A stretch of DNA of 64,000 nucleotides from Pseudolabrys sp. (GTDB lineage: Bacteria; Pseudomonadota; Alphaproteobacteria; Rhizobiales; Xanthobacteraceae). The position numbers were made by a program, and so were the translations under genes. Where the stretch lies: assembly GCA_026125895.1 (NCBI GenBank), contig JAHCKG010000001.1, forward strand, positions 372,001-436,000, written 5' to 3'. Position 1 is the first letter of the stretch. The number at the start of each line of letters is the position of its first letter. This document shows, one piece after another, positions 50,758 through 59,216 of the stretch. The notes under the pieces were generated by a model. The model made no database searches. It was not told where the DNA came from and saw nothing but the letters and a program-made list of their open reading frames with translations.

Positions 50758-51771
50758 ATGGCCGAATCGCCCGCCCCCGCGCTTGCCCTCGCCGTCTCGG
50801 CGGAACGCTTTCCCATCGCCGGGTCGTTCACGATCAGCCGCGGCGCCAAGACCGAAGCCGTGGTGGTTGTGGCGAGCCTGCATGACGGTGCCGTGACGGG
50901 CCGCGGCGAATGCGTGCCCTATGCCCGCTACGGCGAGAGCGTCGAGAGCGTCTCCGCCGCGATCGAGAGAATGCGCGGGCCGCTTGCCGCCGGGCTCGAC
51001 CGCGCCGGCTTGCAGCAGGCGATGCCGGCCGGCGCGGCGCGCAACGCGCTCGACTGCGCCTTCTGGGACCTGGAGGCCAAACGCAGCGGCCGCCGCGCCT
51101 GGCAACTCGCCGGGCTCGCCGAACCGCAGCCGCTGACCACCGCCTTCACCATCTCGCTCGGCGAGCCGGCCGCCATGGCCGCCGCTGCTGCCGCGGCGGC
51201 GGCGCGGCCGCTACTGAAGATCAAGCTCGGCGGCGACGAGACAAAAGGCGGCGATCCGTCGCGCATCGCCGCGGTGCGCGCCGCGGCGCCGAACGCCACG
51301 CTCGTGGTCGATGCCAATGAAGGCTGGCGCGAGGAGCGGCTCGCCGCGAACCTCGCCGCCTGCGCCGCGGCCGGGGTGGTGCTGGTCGAACAGCCTCTGC
51401 CCGAAGACCGCGACGACGCGCTGTTGCACCTCGCTCGGCCGATTCCGGTCTGCGCCGATGAGAGCGCGCATGACCGCGCCTCGCTCGCCGCGCTCCGGAA
51501 CAAATACGACGCCGTGAACATCAAACTCGACAAGGCCGGCGGCCTGACCGAAGCGCTGGCGATGGCGGAGGCAGCAAAGCAGGCGGGCCTGACCATCATG
51601 GCCGGCTGCATGGTGGCGACGTCGCTGGCCATGGCGCCGGCGGTGCTGCTGGCGCAGCGCGCCCGCTTCACCGATCTCGATGGCCCGCTGCTGCTCGCCC
51701 GCGACCGCTCGCCCGGCCTGCATTACGCCGGCAGCCTGGTCGATCCGCCTGAGCCTGCGTTGTGGGGCTAA
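50758..51771 (+). CDS. L-Ala-D/L-Glu (dipeptide) epimerase
   Basis: An enolase-superfamily enzyme that epimerises L-Ala-D-Glu to L-Ala-L-Glu during recycling of murein peptides. The 337-residue product has the catalytic Lys pair K154-x-K156 (LKIKLGG), metal ligands D185 (VVDANEGW), E211 (LVEQPLP) and D234 (CADES), and the opposite base K256 (VNIKLDKAGG). The DxD motif and IMAGCMVATS end are those of the dipeptide epimerases (YcjG/YkfB). N-terminal capping domain begins after a short Ala-rich start. It stands alone next to the lipid transport operon. Confidence 0.88.
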   Translation: MAESPAPALALAVSAERFPIAGSFTISRGAKTEAVVVVASLHDGAVTGRGECVPYARYGESVESVSAAIERMRGPLAAGLDRAGLQQAMPAGAARNALDCAFWDLEAKRSGRRAWQLAGLAEPQPLTTAFTISLGEPAAMAAAAAAAAARPLLKIKLGGDETKGGDPSRIAAVRAAAPNATLVVDANEGWREERLAANLAACAAAGVVLVEQPLPEDRDDALLHLARPIPVCADESAHDRASLAALRNKYDAVNIKLDKAGGLTEALAMAEAAKQAGLTIMAGCMVATSLAMAPAVLLAQRARFTDLDGPLLLARDRSPGLHYAGSLVDPPEPALWG

Positions 51772-51890
51772 GCCTTTGCAACTGGCCGCGGAATACCTTC
51801 CGGCCGTCGCCGCCAGCCATCACGCATGTTTCATAATGGAACTCATACGAGCTCCAAATACCTGATTTTGTTCACGAACTGCCCCCACAA

Positions 51891-51904
51891 TTTGGTTAAC
51901 CAAA
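51891..51904. promoter_or_regulatory. 14-bp perfect palindrome upstream of the periplasmic ClpP-like gene
   Basis: TTTGGTTAACCAAA lies 68 bases before the gene start, in an AT-richer stretch (51836-51910). It could be an operator for a dimeric regulator. No known consensus is claimed. Confidence 0.35.
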
Positions 51905-51972
51905 CCTTTCCGTCGCCGCCCCTTTCGGTCTACACTTGAGTCAATATCGCACTGCCGGACGGGGAACGGGGG

Positions 51973-52575
51973 ATGTGGTTTCGGGGAACTCTGCTCAGCG
52001 CGCTAGCCGTGGCGTCGGTCATTTCGACGCCCGCCTCGGCAACCATGCGCATCGCTGAAGACCGCGGCGGCCAGATCGGTCATTACCTGCAAGCATTCGC
52101 CATGCTGCGCTCGTCCGGCGAAAAAGTGATGATCGACGGCAACTGCCTGTCGGCCTGCACCTTGGTGCTGGGCCTCATTCCGCGCTCGCGCATTTGCGCG
52201 ACACCGCGCGCCCGCTTCGGTTTTCACGCCGCCTGGATGCCGGACTCGGACGGTACGCCGGTGACGAGCCAGCTCGGGACGCAGGCGCTGTGGAATATCT
52301 ATCCGAGCGACGTGCGCCGCTGGATCAACCGCAACGGCGGTCTGTCGCGCAAGATGATCTATATGCAAGGCGCGGCGATGCACGGCATCGTGTCGGAATG
52401 CGGCGCGCGCGCCGAAACCCGCCGCGCCGAGACGACGACGCGCAGCAAGCACCGCGCCGAACGCCGCGCCGCCGAGGCTCGCCACGATCGCCGCGCCTCA
52501 CGCAGCGTCGCCAGCCATGCGGCGCGCCGCGCGATGCGCTATAGCGCCGTAACCGCAGCCAACGATCGCCACTAG
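51973..52575 (+). CDS. Periplasmic ClpP-like (COG3904-type) protein
   Basis: A 200-residue exported protein with signal peptide (cut near ASA-TM, residue 24). The core resembles periplasmic proteins with a ClpP/crotonase-like fold: KVMIDGNCLSACTLVLGL with a candidate nucleophile S60, and RARFGFHAAW with candidate base H85. The acidic third residue is not clear. The last 55 residues are Arg/His/Ala-rich (ETRRAETTTRSKHRAERRAAEARHDRRAS) and unlike the family. The last 78 bases overlap the 3' end of the converging MFS gene, so the basic tail may result from the overlap. Start MWFRGTL fits a signal peptide. Confidence 0.65.
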   Translation: MWFRGTLLSALAVASVISTPASATMRIAEDRGGQIGHYLQAFAMLRSSGEKVMIDGNCLSACTLVLGLIPRSRICATPRARFGFHAAWMPDSDGTPVTSQLGTQALWNIYPSDVRRWINRNGGLSRKMIYMQGAAMHGIVSECGARAETRRAETTTRSKHRAERRAAEARHDRRASRSVASHAARRAMRYSAVTAANDRH

Positions 52576-53691
52576 CGCCATCGCCGCATAGGCCTTGTCG
52601 CCGATCGCGCCATAGAGCCAGCCCGACGCGGCCGTGGCGCCGGCTGCCGTGATTCCGAGCACGATCGCGAGATAACCTTGCGCCGTCGCCGCCTGCCCCG
52701 GCGGCGCATGGCGATGCGTGAAGAACAACGCGCCGAGATAGGTCATGCCGAAGCTCAAGGCGTGCAGCGTCTGCAACAGCGGCAGCAGCGCCACCGGCGG
52801 ATCGAACGCCATGACGGTCCAGCGCAGGGCGGCTCCGGCGCCGCCGAGCATCAGCAACATGCTCGGCGTCAGGAAAGCCGGCAGCCGGTTCAGCACGGCG
52901 AAGAGAACGATCTCGGCGATGACGCCCACCGCCCACAGCGCCGCGATCGCGGTGCCGTCGAGCCCGGCCTTGCCCCAGTCGAGCGCGGAGAAGCCGTAAT
53001 AGACGGCGTGGCTTGCCTGCGTCAGCCCGGCCGACACCGCGACGACGAGAAAGGCGCGGTCGCGCAGCAGACTCCGCTTCGGCGCTGGCGCTGGCGATGG
53101 CGCTGGCGATGGCGGTGGCGCTGCCGGCGCCGTGTCGCCGGTCGACAGCGGCGCGAGATTGACCGCCATTACCAGCGCGATGGCGCTGGCCGCGACGATC
53201 AGCCAGATCAGCTCGCGCGCCGGCATGACGTCGGCGGCAAAGCCGGCGCCGAACAGGCCGGCGATGAAGGCGACCGATCCCCACAGCCGCACCGGACCAT
53301 AGGCGCGGCCACGCGCGCCGAGGCCGCGCAAGGTGTAGGTCTCGAGCAGCGGCATGATCGGCGTGATGGCGAAAGACATCAGCGCGTAGGCGGCGAGGAT
53401 GGCAAAGCCGCCCTCCACCGACGCCACCAGCGTATAGCCGGCGACGCACAGCGCGCTCGCCGCGACGATGGTGCCGCGCAGCGCGTCCTTGTGGTCGGCA
53501 TTGGCGGTGATCAGCGGAATGGCGACCATGCGGACCACCGGCGGCGCGGCGAGGATGATGCCGATCAGCGCCGCCTCGACGCCCTTGGCCTTGAGCCACA
53601 CCGGAAAGAACGGCAGCACGACGCCGTTGAGCATGAACAGCGCGGCGTAGAACGCGGCGCTGCGCACGGCGAAACCGGTGTCGCTCGACAT
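52498..53691 (-). CDS. MFS transporter, HcaT/LacY-like group (MFS_1-like)
   Basis: A 397-residue, 12-helix transporter. N-terminal pattern FAVRSAAFYAALFMLNGVVLPFFPVWLKAKG and the A-like motif ITANADHKDALRG, then GPVRLWGSVAFIAGL, are typical of the phenylpropionate (HcaT)/nucleoside-type MFS group. A Pro/Ala-rich cytoplasmic loop (APAAPPPSPAPSPAPAPK) lies between helices 6 and 7. The second half has the marks ALFFTHRHAPPGQAATAQGY. Substrate unknown. ATG at 53691 is chosen from the family start; ATG 53721 adds ten residues. Neither has a strong ribosome site. The 3' end overlaps the converging gene. Confidence 0.8.
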   Translation of the reverse strand: MSSDTGFAVRSAAFYAALFMLNGVVLPFFPVWLKAKGVEAALIGIILAAPPVVRMVAIPLITANADHKDALRGTIVAASALCVAGYTLVASVEGGFAILAAYALMSFAITPIMPLLETYTLRGLGARGRAYGPVRLWGSVAFIAGLFGAGFAADVMPARELIWLIVAASAIALVMAVNLAPLSTGDTAPAAPPPSPAPSPAPAPKRSLLRDRAFLVVAVSAGLTQASHAVYYGFSALDWGKAGLDGTAIAALWAVGVIAEIVLFAVLNRLPAFLTPSMLLMLGGAGAALRWTVMAFDPPVALLPLLQTLHALSFGMTYLGALFFTHRHAPPGQAATAQGYLAIVLGITAAGATAASGWLYGAIGDKAYAAMALVAIVGCGYGAIAHRAARRMAGDAA

Positions 53692-53868
53692 CGGGGACAG
53701 TCGCGGCCGCATCGTCGGCATCGGGCGGGCTCGGGCTCCGCAGCGCCTTGATTCAGTTGTGGAATTCAGCGGTGGCCAAGTCGGCCGGCCGCTGGCCGAA
53801 TCAGGATGCATGATTGATAAACGCGTGTGCGGAAAATGCCACTGGCTACGAGGGAGGGAGAGCCGCTC

Positions 53869-55059
53869 ATGGCCTCTACACCGGCCTCCATACCGGCCCC
53901 GAAATCGGCCAACGAGAACTCGACGCTGCGCCGCGACGCGGCGGCGGCCCAGGTTGCCGAGGACGACTATCAGTCGTTCTGCGAGGCGCTGGGCGCGAGC
54001 GCGCGCGGCCGCGCCTTTCTCGCCGAATATGCCCGGCGCAACCGCCATGCCGACACCGAAGTGGTGCTCGAAGCGCTGAGCCGTCTCGAAGAGACCGCGC
54101 GCACGCACAAGCCGGCGGCCGAGGCCGACCGCATCCGCCAGGATCTGCGCGCCCTGCTCGACACCTTGCGCACGGCCAAGCCGCAGACCGAGAACTCACC
54201 GAGCGCCATCAAGGCGGCGACCCTTTCGGCGCTGATCGACTTCACGCAGGCGCGGCTCGAAGCGCTGGTGACCATGCCGGACGATCTGCGCGCGCTCGAA
54301 GCGCTGGCCGCGGTGCCGCCGCCCGAGCAGCCGGAACTGCCGATCCCGCAGCCGCTCGCGGCAGCGCCGGCCGCGCCGGTGGTGCTGATGCAGCCGGCCG
54401 CCGAGGCGCCGAAGGCGAAAGCCGAGAAGACCGACACGGCCGAGACGCTGGCCGCGCGGCTCAAATCCTCCGTGGCGCCGGACGCCATCGGCATTCCCAA
54501 GGTCGAGTTCGATTATCAGGCGCAACTCTCCACGCGCCCGGCCGCACGGGTGCAGGCCGAAGCGCCTGTGATCGAGACCGCCGCGGCGTGGAGCGAATTG
54601 TCGCCGCCGCCGGTTGAGGCGCCGCCGGTTGAGGCGAGGGTTGAATCCTCTCCCGCGTCCGCGCCGGCTGACGTTGCGCCGACACCGGTCGAAGCGGAAA
54701 GCAAGGCCGCGCCCGCACCGCAAGGCAAGATCGAGCCTGGGCGAGTCTTCAAGGCCGGCGAGGTCGAGACCTACGAACTGTGGCTCGACGATCTGACCGT
54801 CGAGGTGACGGAAACGATCGCGGCCGAGCCTGTCGCCGCGCCAGAAGCAGCGGCACCGGCGGCGACAACGCCCGCCGCAGAGCCAAACGCCGCCGCAGAC
54901 GCCTTGCCGCCGACGGCGATTGCGGCGCTGGTCGAGCAATTGCAGCGACCGACACCGCCCGGCGCTGCGCCGCCTACCATCGGCAGGATCGCAATGGCCG
55001 ATCCGCTGGCGCCGATCCTGTCGCTCTCGGACGACGAGCGGCTGGCGCTGTTTACCTGA
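53869..55059 (+). CDS. Pro/Ala-rich protein with conserved N-terminal helical domain, unknown
   Basis: A 396-residue protein with no known family. The N-terminal 125 residues are helical and look conserved: DDYQSFCEALGASARGRAFLAEYARRNRHADTEVVLEALSRLEETAR, then RIRQDLRALLDTLR. The rest is Pro/Ala/Glu-rich low complexity with short conserved islands (SVAPDAIGIPKVEFDYQ; KIEPGRVFKAGEVETYELWLDDL; MADPLAPILSLSDDERLALF at the end). Similar proteins are found in Rhizobiales without known function. Very good ribosome site (AGGGAGGGAG) before ATG 53869. No signal peptide; cytoplasmic. Confidence 0.65.
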   Translation: MASTPASIPAPKSANENSTLRRDAAAAQVAEDDYQSFCEALGASARGRAFLAEYARRNRHADTEVVLEALSRLEETARTHKPAAEADRIRQDLRALLDTLRTAKPQTENSPSAIKAATLSALIDFTQARLEALVTMPDDLRALEALAAVPPPEQPELPIPQPLAAAPAAPVVLMQPAAEAPKAKAEKTDTAETLAARLKSSVAPDAIGIPKVEFDYQAQLSTRPAARVQAEAPVIETAAAWSELSPPPVEAPPVEARVESSPASAPADVAPTPVEAESKAAPAPQGKIEPGRVFKAGEVETYELWLDDLTVEVTETIAAEPVAAPEAAAPAATTPAAEPNAAADALPPTAIAALVEQLQRPTPPGAAPPTIGRIAMADPLAPILSLSDDERLALFT

Positions 55060-55114
55060 GACATTGCTGCGCGCTCGTCGCGAAGCCTCGGCTTCATTAC
55101 ATCGGCAGCAAATT

Positions 55115-55188
55115 CCGCTCACCCCCGCGAAAGCGGGGGTCCAGAGCTTGGGCAAAGGCTGGATCCCCGCATCCGCGGGGATGAGCGG
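55115..55188. repeat. Palindromic dispersed repeat (GCGAAAGC family)
   Basis: Left arm CCGCTCACCCCCGCGAAAGC with hairpin CCCCCGCGAAAGCGGGGG, right arm CCCCGCATCCGCGGGG ending in ATGAGCGG, inverted to the left end. Same family as the elements inside the 47275-47644 duplication and at 57500-57587. It lies between two converging genes. Confidence 0.85.
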
Positions 55189-55224
55189 CGTCTAAGCCTT
55201 TTCGCGGGGCGAGAGCCCGCAGAG

Positions 55225-56232
55225 TTACCCCGCGATCAGCCGGGCGTACATCTCGGTATCGACATTGCCGCCCGACAGGATGGCGACCACGGTCTTGCCG
55301 CGGATATCGACGATGCCGTCGAGCTTGCCGGCGAGCAGCGCCGCGAGGCCGATGGCGCCGCCCGGTTCGACCACCAGCTTGAGTTCGTGGAAGGCGTAGC
55401 GCACCGCCGCGCCGACTTCCTCGTCGCTCGCCGCGATGCCCTGCCCGATCAGCTCCTTGTTGATCGGGAAGGTCCATTCGCCGGGCGTGTTGCTCATCAG
55501 CGCGTCGCAGATCGACCCCGTCACCTTGTCGTTGGCGACGCGTTCGCCGCGCACGAAAGAGCGCAAGGTGTCGTCGAAATCTTTCGGCTCGGCGGTGAAG
55601 ATACGCGCCGACGCCGCGCGCGACTTGATGCCGAGCGACGTGCCTGCCGCGAGACCGCCGCCCGAGGCGCCGACCACGACGATGTCCGGCTTGAGACCGA
55701 GCTTGTCGAGATCCTCGGCGATCTCGACGCCGATGGTGCCCTGCCCGGCAATGATCATCGGATCGTCGTAAGGCGGCACCAAAGTCGCGCCGCGCTCCTT
55801 GACGATGCGCTCGGCGATTGCCGCGCGATCCTCGCCGCCGGCGCGATCATAGGTCACGACCTCGGCGCCCAAGGCGCGGGTGCGGCTCAGTTTCGCCTTC
55901 GGCGCGTCGTTCGGCATGACGATGGTGGCCGGCATGCCGAGCAGCTTTGCCGCGGCGGCGACGCCCTGCGCATGATTGCCTGACGAATAAGCGACGACGC
56001 CGGCGGCGCGGCGCTCGGCCGGAATCTGCGAGATGCGGTTATAGGCGCCGCGGAACTTGAAAGAGCCGGTGCGTTGCAGGATTTCCGCCTTGAGGAACAC
56101 GCGCGCGCCGAGACGCTCGTCGAGCACCGGCGCGTTGATGAGCGGCGTGCGCACCGCGACGCCTTTGAGACGCGCCACCGCGGCTTCGACATCGGCGGCG
56201 GTCGGCAGCATTTTCTGATCGATATGGCCCAT
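55225..56232 (-). CDS. Threonine/serine dehydratase, PLP-dependent
   Basis: A 335-residue fold-type II PLP enzyme. The Schiff-base Lys is K59 in TGSFKFRGAYN, the phosphate-binding loop SGGGLAAG-like ASGGGLAAGTSLG, and the substrate motif SSGNHAQGVA. With no C-terminal ACT domain, it is not the regulated biosynthetic IlvA type; it belongs to the catabolic threonine dehydratase/serine racemase group, which deaminates threonine or serine or racemises serine. ATG 56232 opens the family start MGHIDQKMLP; the upstream frame is translated repeat and was rejected. Single gene. Confidence 0.88.
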   Translation of the reverse strand: MGHIDQKMLPTAADVEAAVARLKGVAVRTPLINAPVLDERLGARVFLKAEILQRTGSFKFRGAYNRISQIPAERRAAGVVAYSSGNHAQGVAAAAKLLGMPATIVMPNDAPKAKLSRTRALGAEVVTYDRAGGEDRAAIAERIVKERGATLVPPYDDPMIIAGQGTIGVEIAEDLDKLGLKPDIVVVGASGGGLAAGTSLGIKSRAASARIFTAEPKDFDDTLRSFVRGERVANDKVTGSICDALMSNTPGEWTFPINKELIGQGIAASDEEVGAAVRYAFHELKLVVEPGGAIGLAALLAGKLDGIVDIRGKTVVAILSGGNVDTEMYARLIAG

Positions 56233-56280
56233 GGGACAAGCGTAGCGCCGGGCGCCTCCACTGTCATCCCCGCAAACCCT

Positions 56281-56421
56281 CTTTACCCTCCCCTGGAGGG
56301 GGAGGGTCGACTGCTTGAGTGAAACGAAAGCAGTCGGGGTGGGGTGAACTTTTTGGTGAGCAGTAATCACCCCACCCCGCTCACTTCGTTCGCGACCCTC
56401 CCCCTCCAGGGGAGGGTAAAG
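56281..56421. repeat. Palindromic dispersed repeat between the dehydratase and glycosyltransferase genes
   Basis: CTTTACCCTCCCCTGGAGGG at the left and CCCTCCAGGGGAGGGTAAAG-type sequence at the right (ending 56421) are inverted ends of a 141-bp element; inner arms GACTGCTTGAGTGAAACGAAAGCAGTC and GGGGTGGGG / CCCCACCCC pair too. Related to, but distinct from, the TTATCCCTCCCC family. Confidence 0.8.
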
Positions 56422-56430
56422 CCCAAATCA

Positions 56431-57492
56431 CTAAGCCGCCACACGCTCCCGCCGCCGCCGCGGCTTTTGCGTCGCTTCGGTGACATGCTTGACGAAGGTG
56501 CGGGCGGTGGCTTCCCACGTCAGGCCATGCGCAAAATCGCGGCAGGCCGCGCGGTCGATGTGCAGCGCGCGCAGGCAGGCCGCTTTGAGATCGTCATCGA
56601 GCATGCCGACCGGCGCGCCACCGATCACATCGCGCGGCGCCGTGGCGGGAAACGCCGCCACCGGCACGCCGCTCGCCAGCGCTTCCAGCAGCACCAGGCC
56701 GTACGTATCGGTACGGCTCGAAAACACGAAGACATCGGCGGCGGCATAGATGTCGGCGAGTTCCTCGCCGTGTTTGGCGCCGGCGAACACCGCGCCGGGA
56801 TATTTCTTCGCCAGATGTTCGCGCGCCGGGCCGTCGCCGACGACGAGTTTGGTGCCGGGCAGATCGAGCTTGAGGAATTCCTCCAGGTTCTTCTCCACCG
56901 CGACGCGGCCGACGGTGAGAAAGATCGGCCGCGGCAGATTCATCGGCGCCGCATCGAGCGCCGGCTGCCGCCGCGGATGAAACAAGGCCGCATCGACGCC
57001 GCGCTGCCACAGTTTGACGTTGCGGAAGCCGCGGCCCTCCAGCTCGCTGACCAAGGTCGGCGTCGCCGCCAGCACTGCGGCGCTCGGGCCGTGAAAGCGG
57101 CGCAGCCACGCCCAGGTGAGATCGCTCGACCATTTCGGCGCCAGCGTCACGCGCTCGGCGACATAATCGGGAAAGCGCGTGTGGAAGCTCGTCGTGAACG
57201 GCAGGCCGCGGCGGATGCAGACGCGGCGCATGGCGTGGCCGAGCGGCCCTTCGGTCGCGATGTGGATGGCGTTCGGCTGGATGACGTCGAGGCGGCGCTC
57301 CATGGCGCGCGAGCTTGCCAGCGACAAGCGGATCTCCGGATAGCTCGGCATGGGAACGGTGCGGAATTCGCCCGGGCCGAGCACCTCCACCGGCACGCCG
57401 AACCGCGCCGCCTCCTGCGCCACCTGCCCCAGCGTGCGCACGACGCCGTTGACCTGCGGATGCCAGGCGTCGGTGACGATGAGGATTTTCAT
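56431..57492 (-). CDS. GT4 family glycosyltransferase (SqdX/MgtA-like)
   Basis: A 353-residue glycosyltransferase of family GT4 (GT-B fold). N-terminal MKILIVTDAWHPQVNGVVRTL is typical of enzymes that glycosylate lipids (SqdX, MgtA, Agt-like). FTTSFHTRFPDYVA and the C-terminal donor site SSRTDTYGLVLLEALASGVPVAAFP (EX7E-like) are present. The upstream open frame is translated repeat. Next genes on the same strand upstream are an LpxH-like hydrolase and a PmtA-like methyltransferase, so this looks like a membrane-lipid block. Lipid or sugar substrate is not determined. Confidence 0.88.
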   Translation of the reverse strand: MKILIVTDAWHPQVNGVVRTLGQVAQEAARFGVPVEVLGPGEFRTVPMPSYPEIRLSLASSRAMERRLDVIQPNAIHIATEGPLGHAMRRVCIRRGLPFTTSFHTRFPDYVAERVTLAPKWSSDLTWAWLRRFHGPSAAVLAATPTLVSELEGRGFRNVKLWQRGVDAALFHPRRQPALDAAPMNLPRPIFLTVGRVAVEKNLEEFLKLDLPGTKLVVGDGPAREHLAKKYPGAVFAGAKHGEELADIYAAADVFVFSSRTDTYGLVLLEALASGVPVAAFPATAPRDVIGGAPVGMLDDDLKAACLRALHIDRAACRDFAHGLTWEATARTFVKHVTEATQKPRRRRERVAA

Positions 57493-57499
57493 TCCATCT

Positions 57500-57587
57500 C
57501 CGCTCATTCCCGCGAAAGCGGGAATCCAGTTTCTCAAAGATATAGAGATCGTGGCTCCTGGGTCCCCGCTTTCGCGGGGACGAGCGG
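57500..57587. repeat. Palindromic dispersed repeat (GCGAAAGC family)
   Basis: Left arm CCGCTCATTCCCGCGAAAGC with hairpin TTCCCGCGAAAGCGGGAA, right arm CCCCGCTTTCGCGGGG ending CGAGCGG. It fills the 104-bp gap between the LpxH-like gene and the glycosyltransferase gene on the minus strand. Confidence 0.88.
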
Positions 57588-57596
57588 GTGATATCC

Positions 57597-58415
57597 TCAC
57601 GCCGCCTGTGCCTGCGCCGCGATTTTGAGCGGCGCGCTCGCGCGGCCGTCATGGATCCAGGTGATGATCTCGAACGTGCCGTCGGCGTTCTCGGCCACCG
57701 CGGTGCAGCTCTCAACCCAGTCGCCGCAATTGATGTAGCGCAGGCCGAAGTCGTCGTGCAGCGCCGCGGTGTGGATGTGGCCGCAGATCACGCCGTCGAC
57801 CTGATGATGTTTCGCCTCGTTGGCCAGCGCCTTCTCGAAAGCGCCGATGAAATTGACGGCGTTCTTCACCTTCATCTTCGCCCATTTCGACAGCGACCAG
57901 TACGGCGCGCCGAAGATGCGGCGCATGGCGTTGAAGATGCGGTTGGCTTTGATGGCGAAGTCGTAGGCCTTGTCGCCGAGCAGCGCCAGCCAGCGCGCCT
58001 GGGTGACGACGAGGTCGAACATGTCGCCGTGCACGACGAGGTAACGCTTGCCGTCGGCGCCTTCGTGGATCGCGTGCTCGACCACCTCGATGCCGCCGAA
58101 ATGCGTGCCGTAATAGCCGCGCAGGAATTCGTCGTGATTGCCGGGGATGTAGACGAGCCGCGCGCCCTTGCGCGCCTGTCGGAGCAGCTTCTGCACCACG
58201 TCGTTATGCGCCTGCGGCCAGTACCACGACGAGCGCAGCGCCCAGCCGTCGACGATGTCGCCGACGAGATACACGGTGTCGGCCTCGTGATGGCGCAGGA
58301 AGTCGAGCAGCTTGTCGGCCTGGGCTCCGCGGGTGCCGAGATGAATGTCGGAGATGAACAGCGCGCGAAAGCGCCGCGGGACGTTGTCCGTCACGGCGCC
58401 ACCTTCTTGAGGCAT
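57597..58415 (-). CDS. LpxH-like metallophosphoesterase
   Basis: A 272-residue calcineurin-like phosphoesterase of the UDP-2,3-diacylglucosamine hydrolase group. The five metal motifs are present: SDIHLG, GDIVDGW, GNHDE, VHGDMFD and GHIHTA. Rhizobia normally use LpxI for lipid A, so this enzyme, placed between glycosyltransferase and PmtA genes, may act on another pyrophosphate or phospholipid. Start at 58415 (MPQEGGAVTDN) or at the GTG nine codons on; the fold begins at residue 15. The gap to the next gene holds only a palindromic repeat. Confidence 0.85.
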   Translation of the reverse strand: MPQEGGAVTDNVPRRFRALFISDIHLGTRGAQADKLLDFLRHHEADTVYLVGDIVDGWALRSSWYWPQAHNDVVQKLLRQARKGARLVYIPGNHDEFLRGYYGTHFGGIEVVEHAIHEGADGKRYLVVHGDMFDLVVTQARWLALLGDKAYDFAIKANRIFNAMRRIFGAPYWSLSKWAKMKVKNAVNFIGAFEKALANEAKHHQVDGVICGHIHTAALHDDFGLRYINCGDWVESCTAVAENADGTFEIITWIHDGRASAPLKIAAQAQAA

Positions 58416-58466
58416 TGCTTCATGTCTCGGCCCATTAGCAAAGTCATGTGACAGTGAGATGACGCC

Positions 58467-59126
58467 CTACGCCGCCGCGCTCTGCGCCTGCGCCCGGCGA
58501 AAGCGCACCAGCGTATAGACGCCGAACGGCTTGACCTTGCGCCGCTCGATCAGTTCGGCGCCGCCGTGGGTCGAGGCCCAGTCGGCCAGGCGCTGGAACG
58601 GAAACTCCGGCCGCAGGCCGAGCTTGCGCGCCTTCTGCGCCAGCAGGCGCTCGACCGCGGCGGCAAGGCCCTTCTCCGAATAGAGATGATTGACGAGGAT
58701 GATCTGGCCGCCGGGGCGCAGCACCCGCGCGCATTCCGACAGCACGCGCTCCGGATCATCGACCAGCGTAATGACGAACTGGCCGACCACGCAGTCGAAC
58801 GAGGCGTCCGGATAATCCAGCGCGCCCGCATCCATCACCCGCAACTCCCTGACGAAGGGATAGCGGCCCGAGGCGAGGCGTTCGCGCGCGCGGGCGATCA
58901 TCGGTTCGGAGATGTCGATGCCGGTGATCTCGGTGGTGTGGTCGTAGTCGTCGAACGACAGCCCGGTGCCGACACCGATTTCCAGGATACGTCCGCCGAC
59001 CTCGTGCGCGGCTTTCGCCGCGGCGCGCCGGCCGTTGAGGAACACCGGGCCGCACAACACGTCGTAGACCGGCGCCCACTTCGCATAGGCCTTTTCCATC
59101 ACGTCTCTGGCGGGATCGCGCAGCAT
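58467..59126 (-). CDS. Phospholipid N-methyltransferase PmtA (Rhodobacter type)
   Basis: A 219-residue SAM methyltransferase. The N-terminal sequence MEKAYAKWAPVYDVLCGPVFLNGRR is diagnostic for Rhodobacter-type PmtA, which methylates phosphatidylethanolamine stepwise to phosphatidylcholine. SAM motif I is ILEIGVGTGLSF, followed by ITGIDISEPMIARAR and LRPGGQIILVNHL. ATG 59126 has ribosome site GAGAGG; Met at 59099 would begin exactly at MEKAY but has none. First gene of the lipid block (pmtA-like, lpxH-like, GT4). Bradyrhizobia have several PmtA paralogues, so this may not be the main one. Confidence 0.88.
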   Translation of the reverse strand: MLRDPARDVMEKAYAKWAPVYDVLCGPVFLNGRRAAAKAAHEVGGRILEIGVGTGLSFDDYDHTTEITGIDISEPMIARARERLASGRYPFVRELRVMDAGALDYPDASFDCVVGQFVITLVDDPERVLSECARVLRPGGQIILVNHLYSEKGLAAAVERLLAQKARKLGLRPEFPFQRLADWASTHGGAELIERRKVKPFGVYTLVRFRRAQAQSAAA

Positions 59127-59216
59127 GCACAGCCTCTCGAATCGTTGCCCCGGTCGATTTCGGGGGCGTAGCAAGGCTGTGCGACAGCGAGGCGACAGGC
59201 CGCGGCGGCCTGAGCG

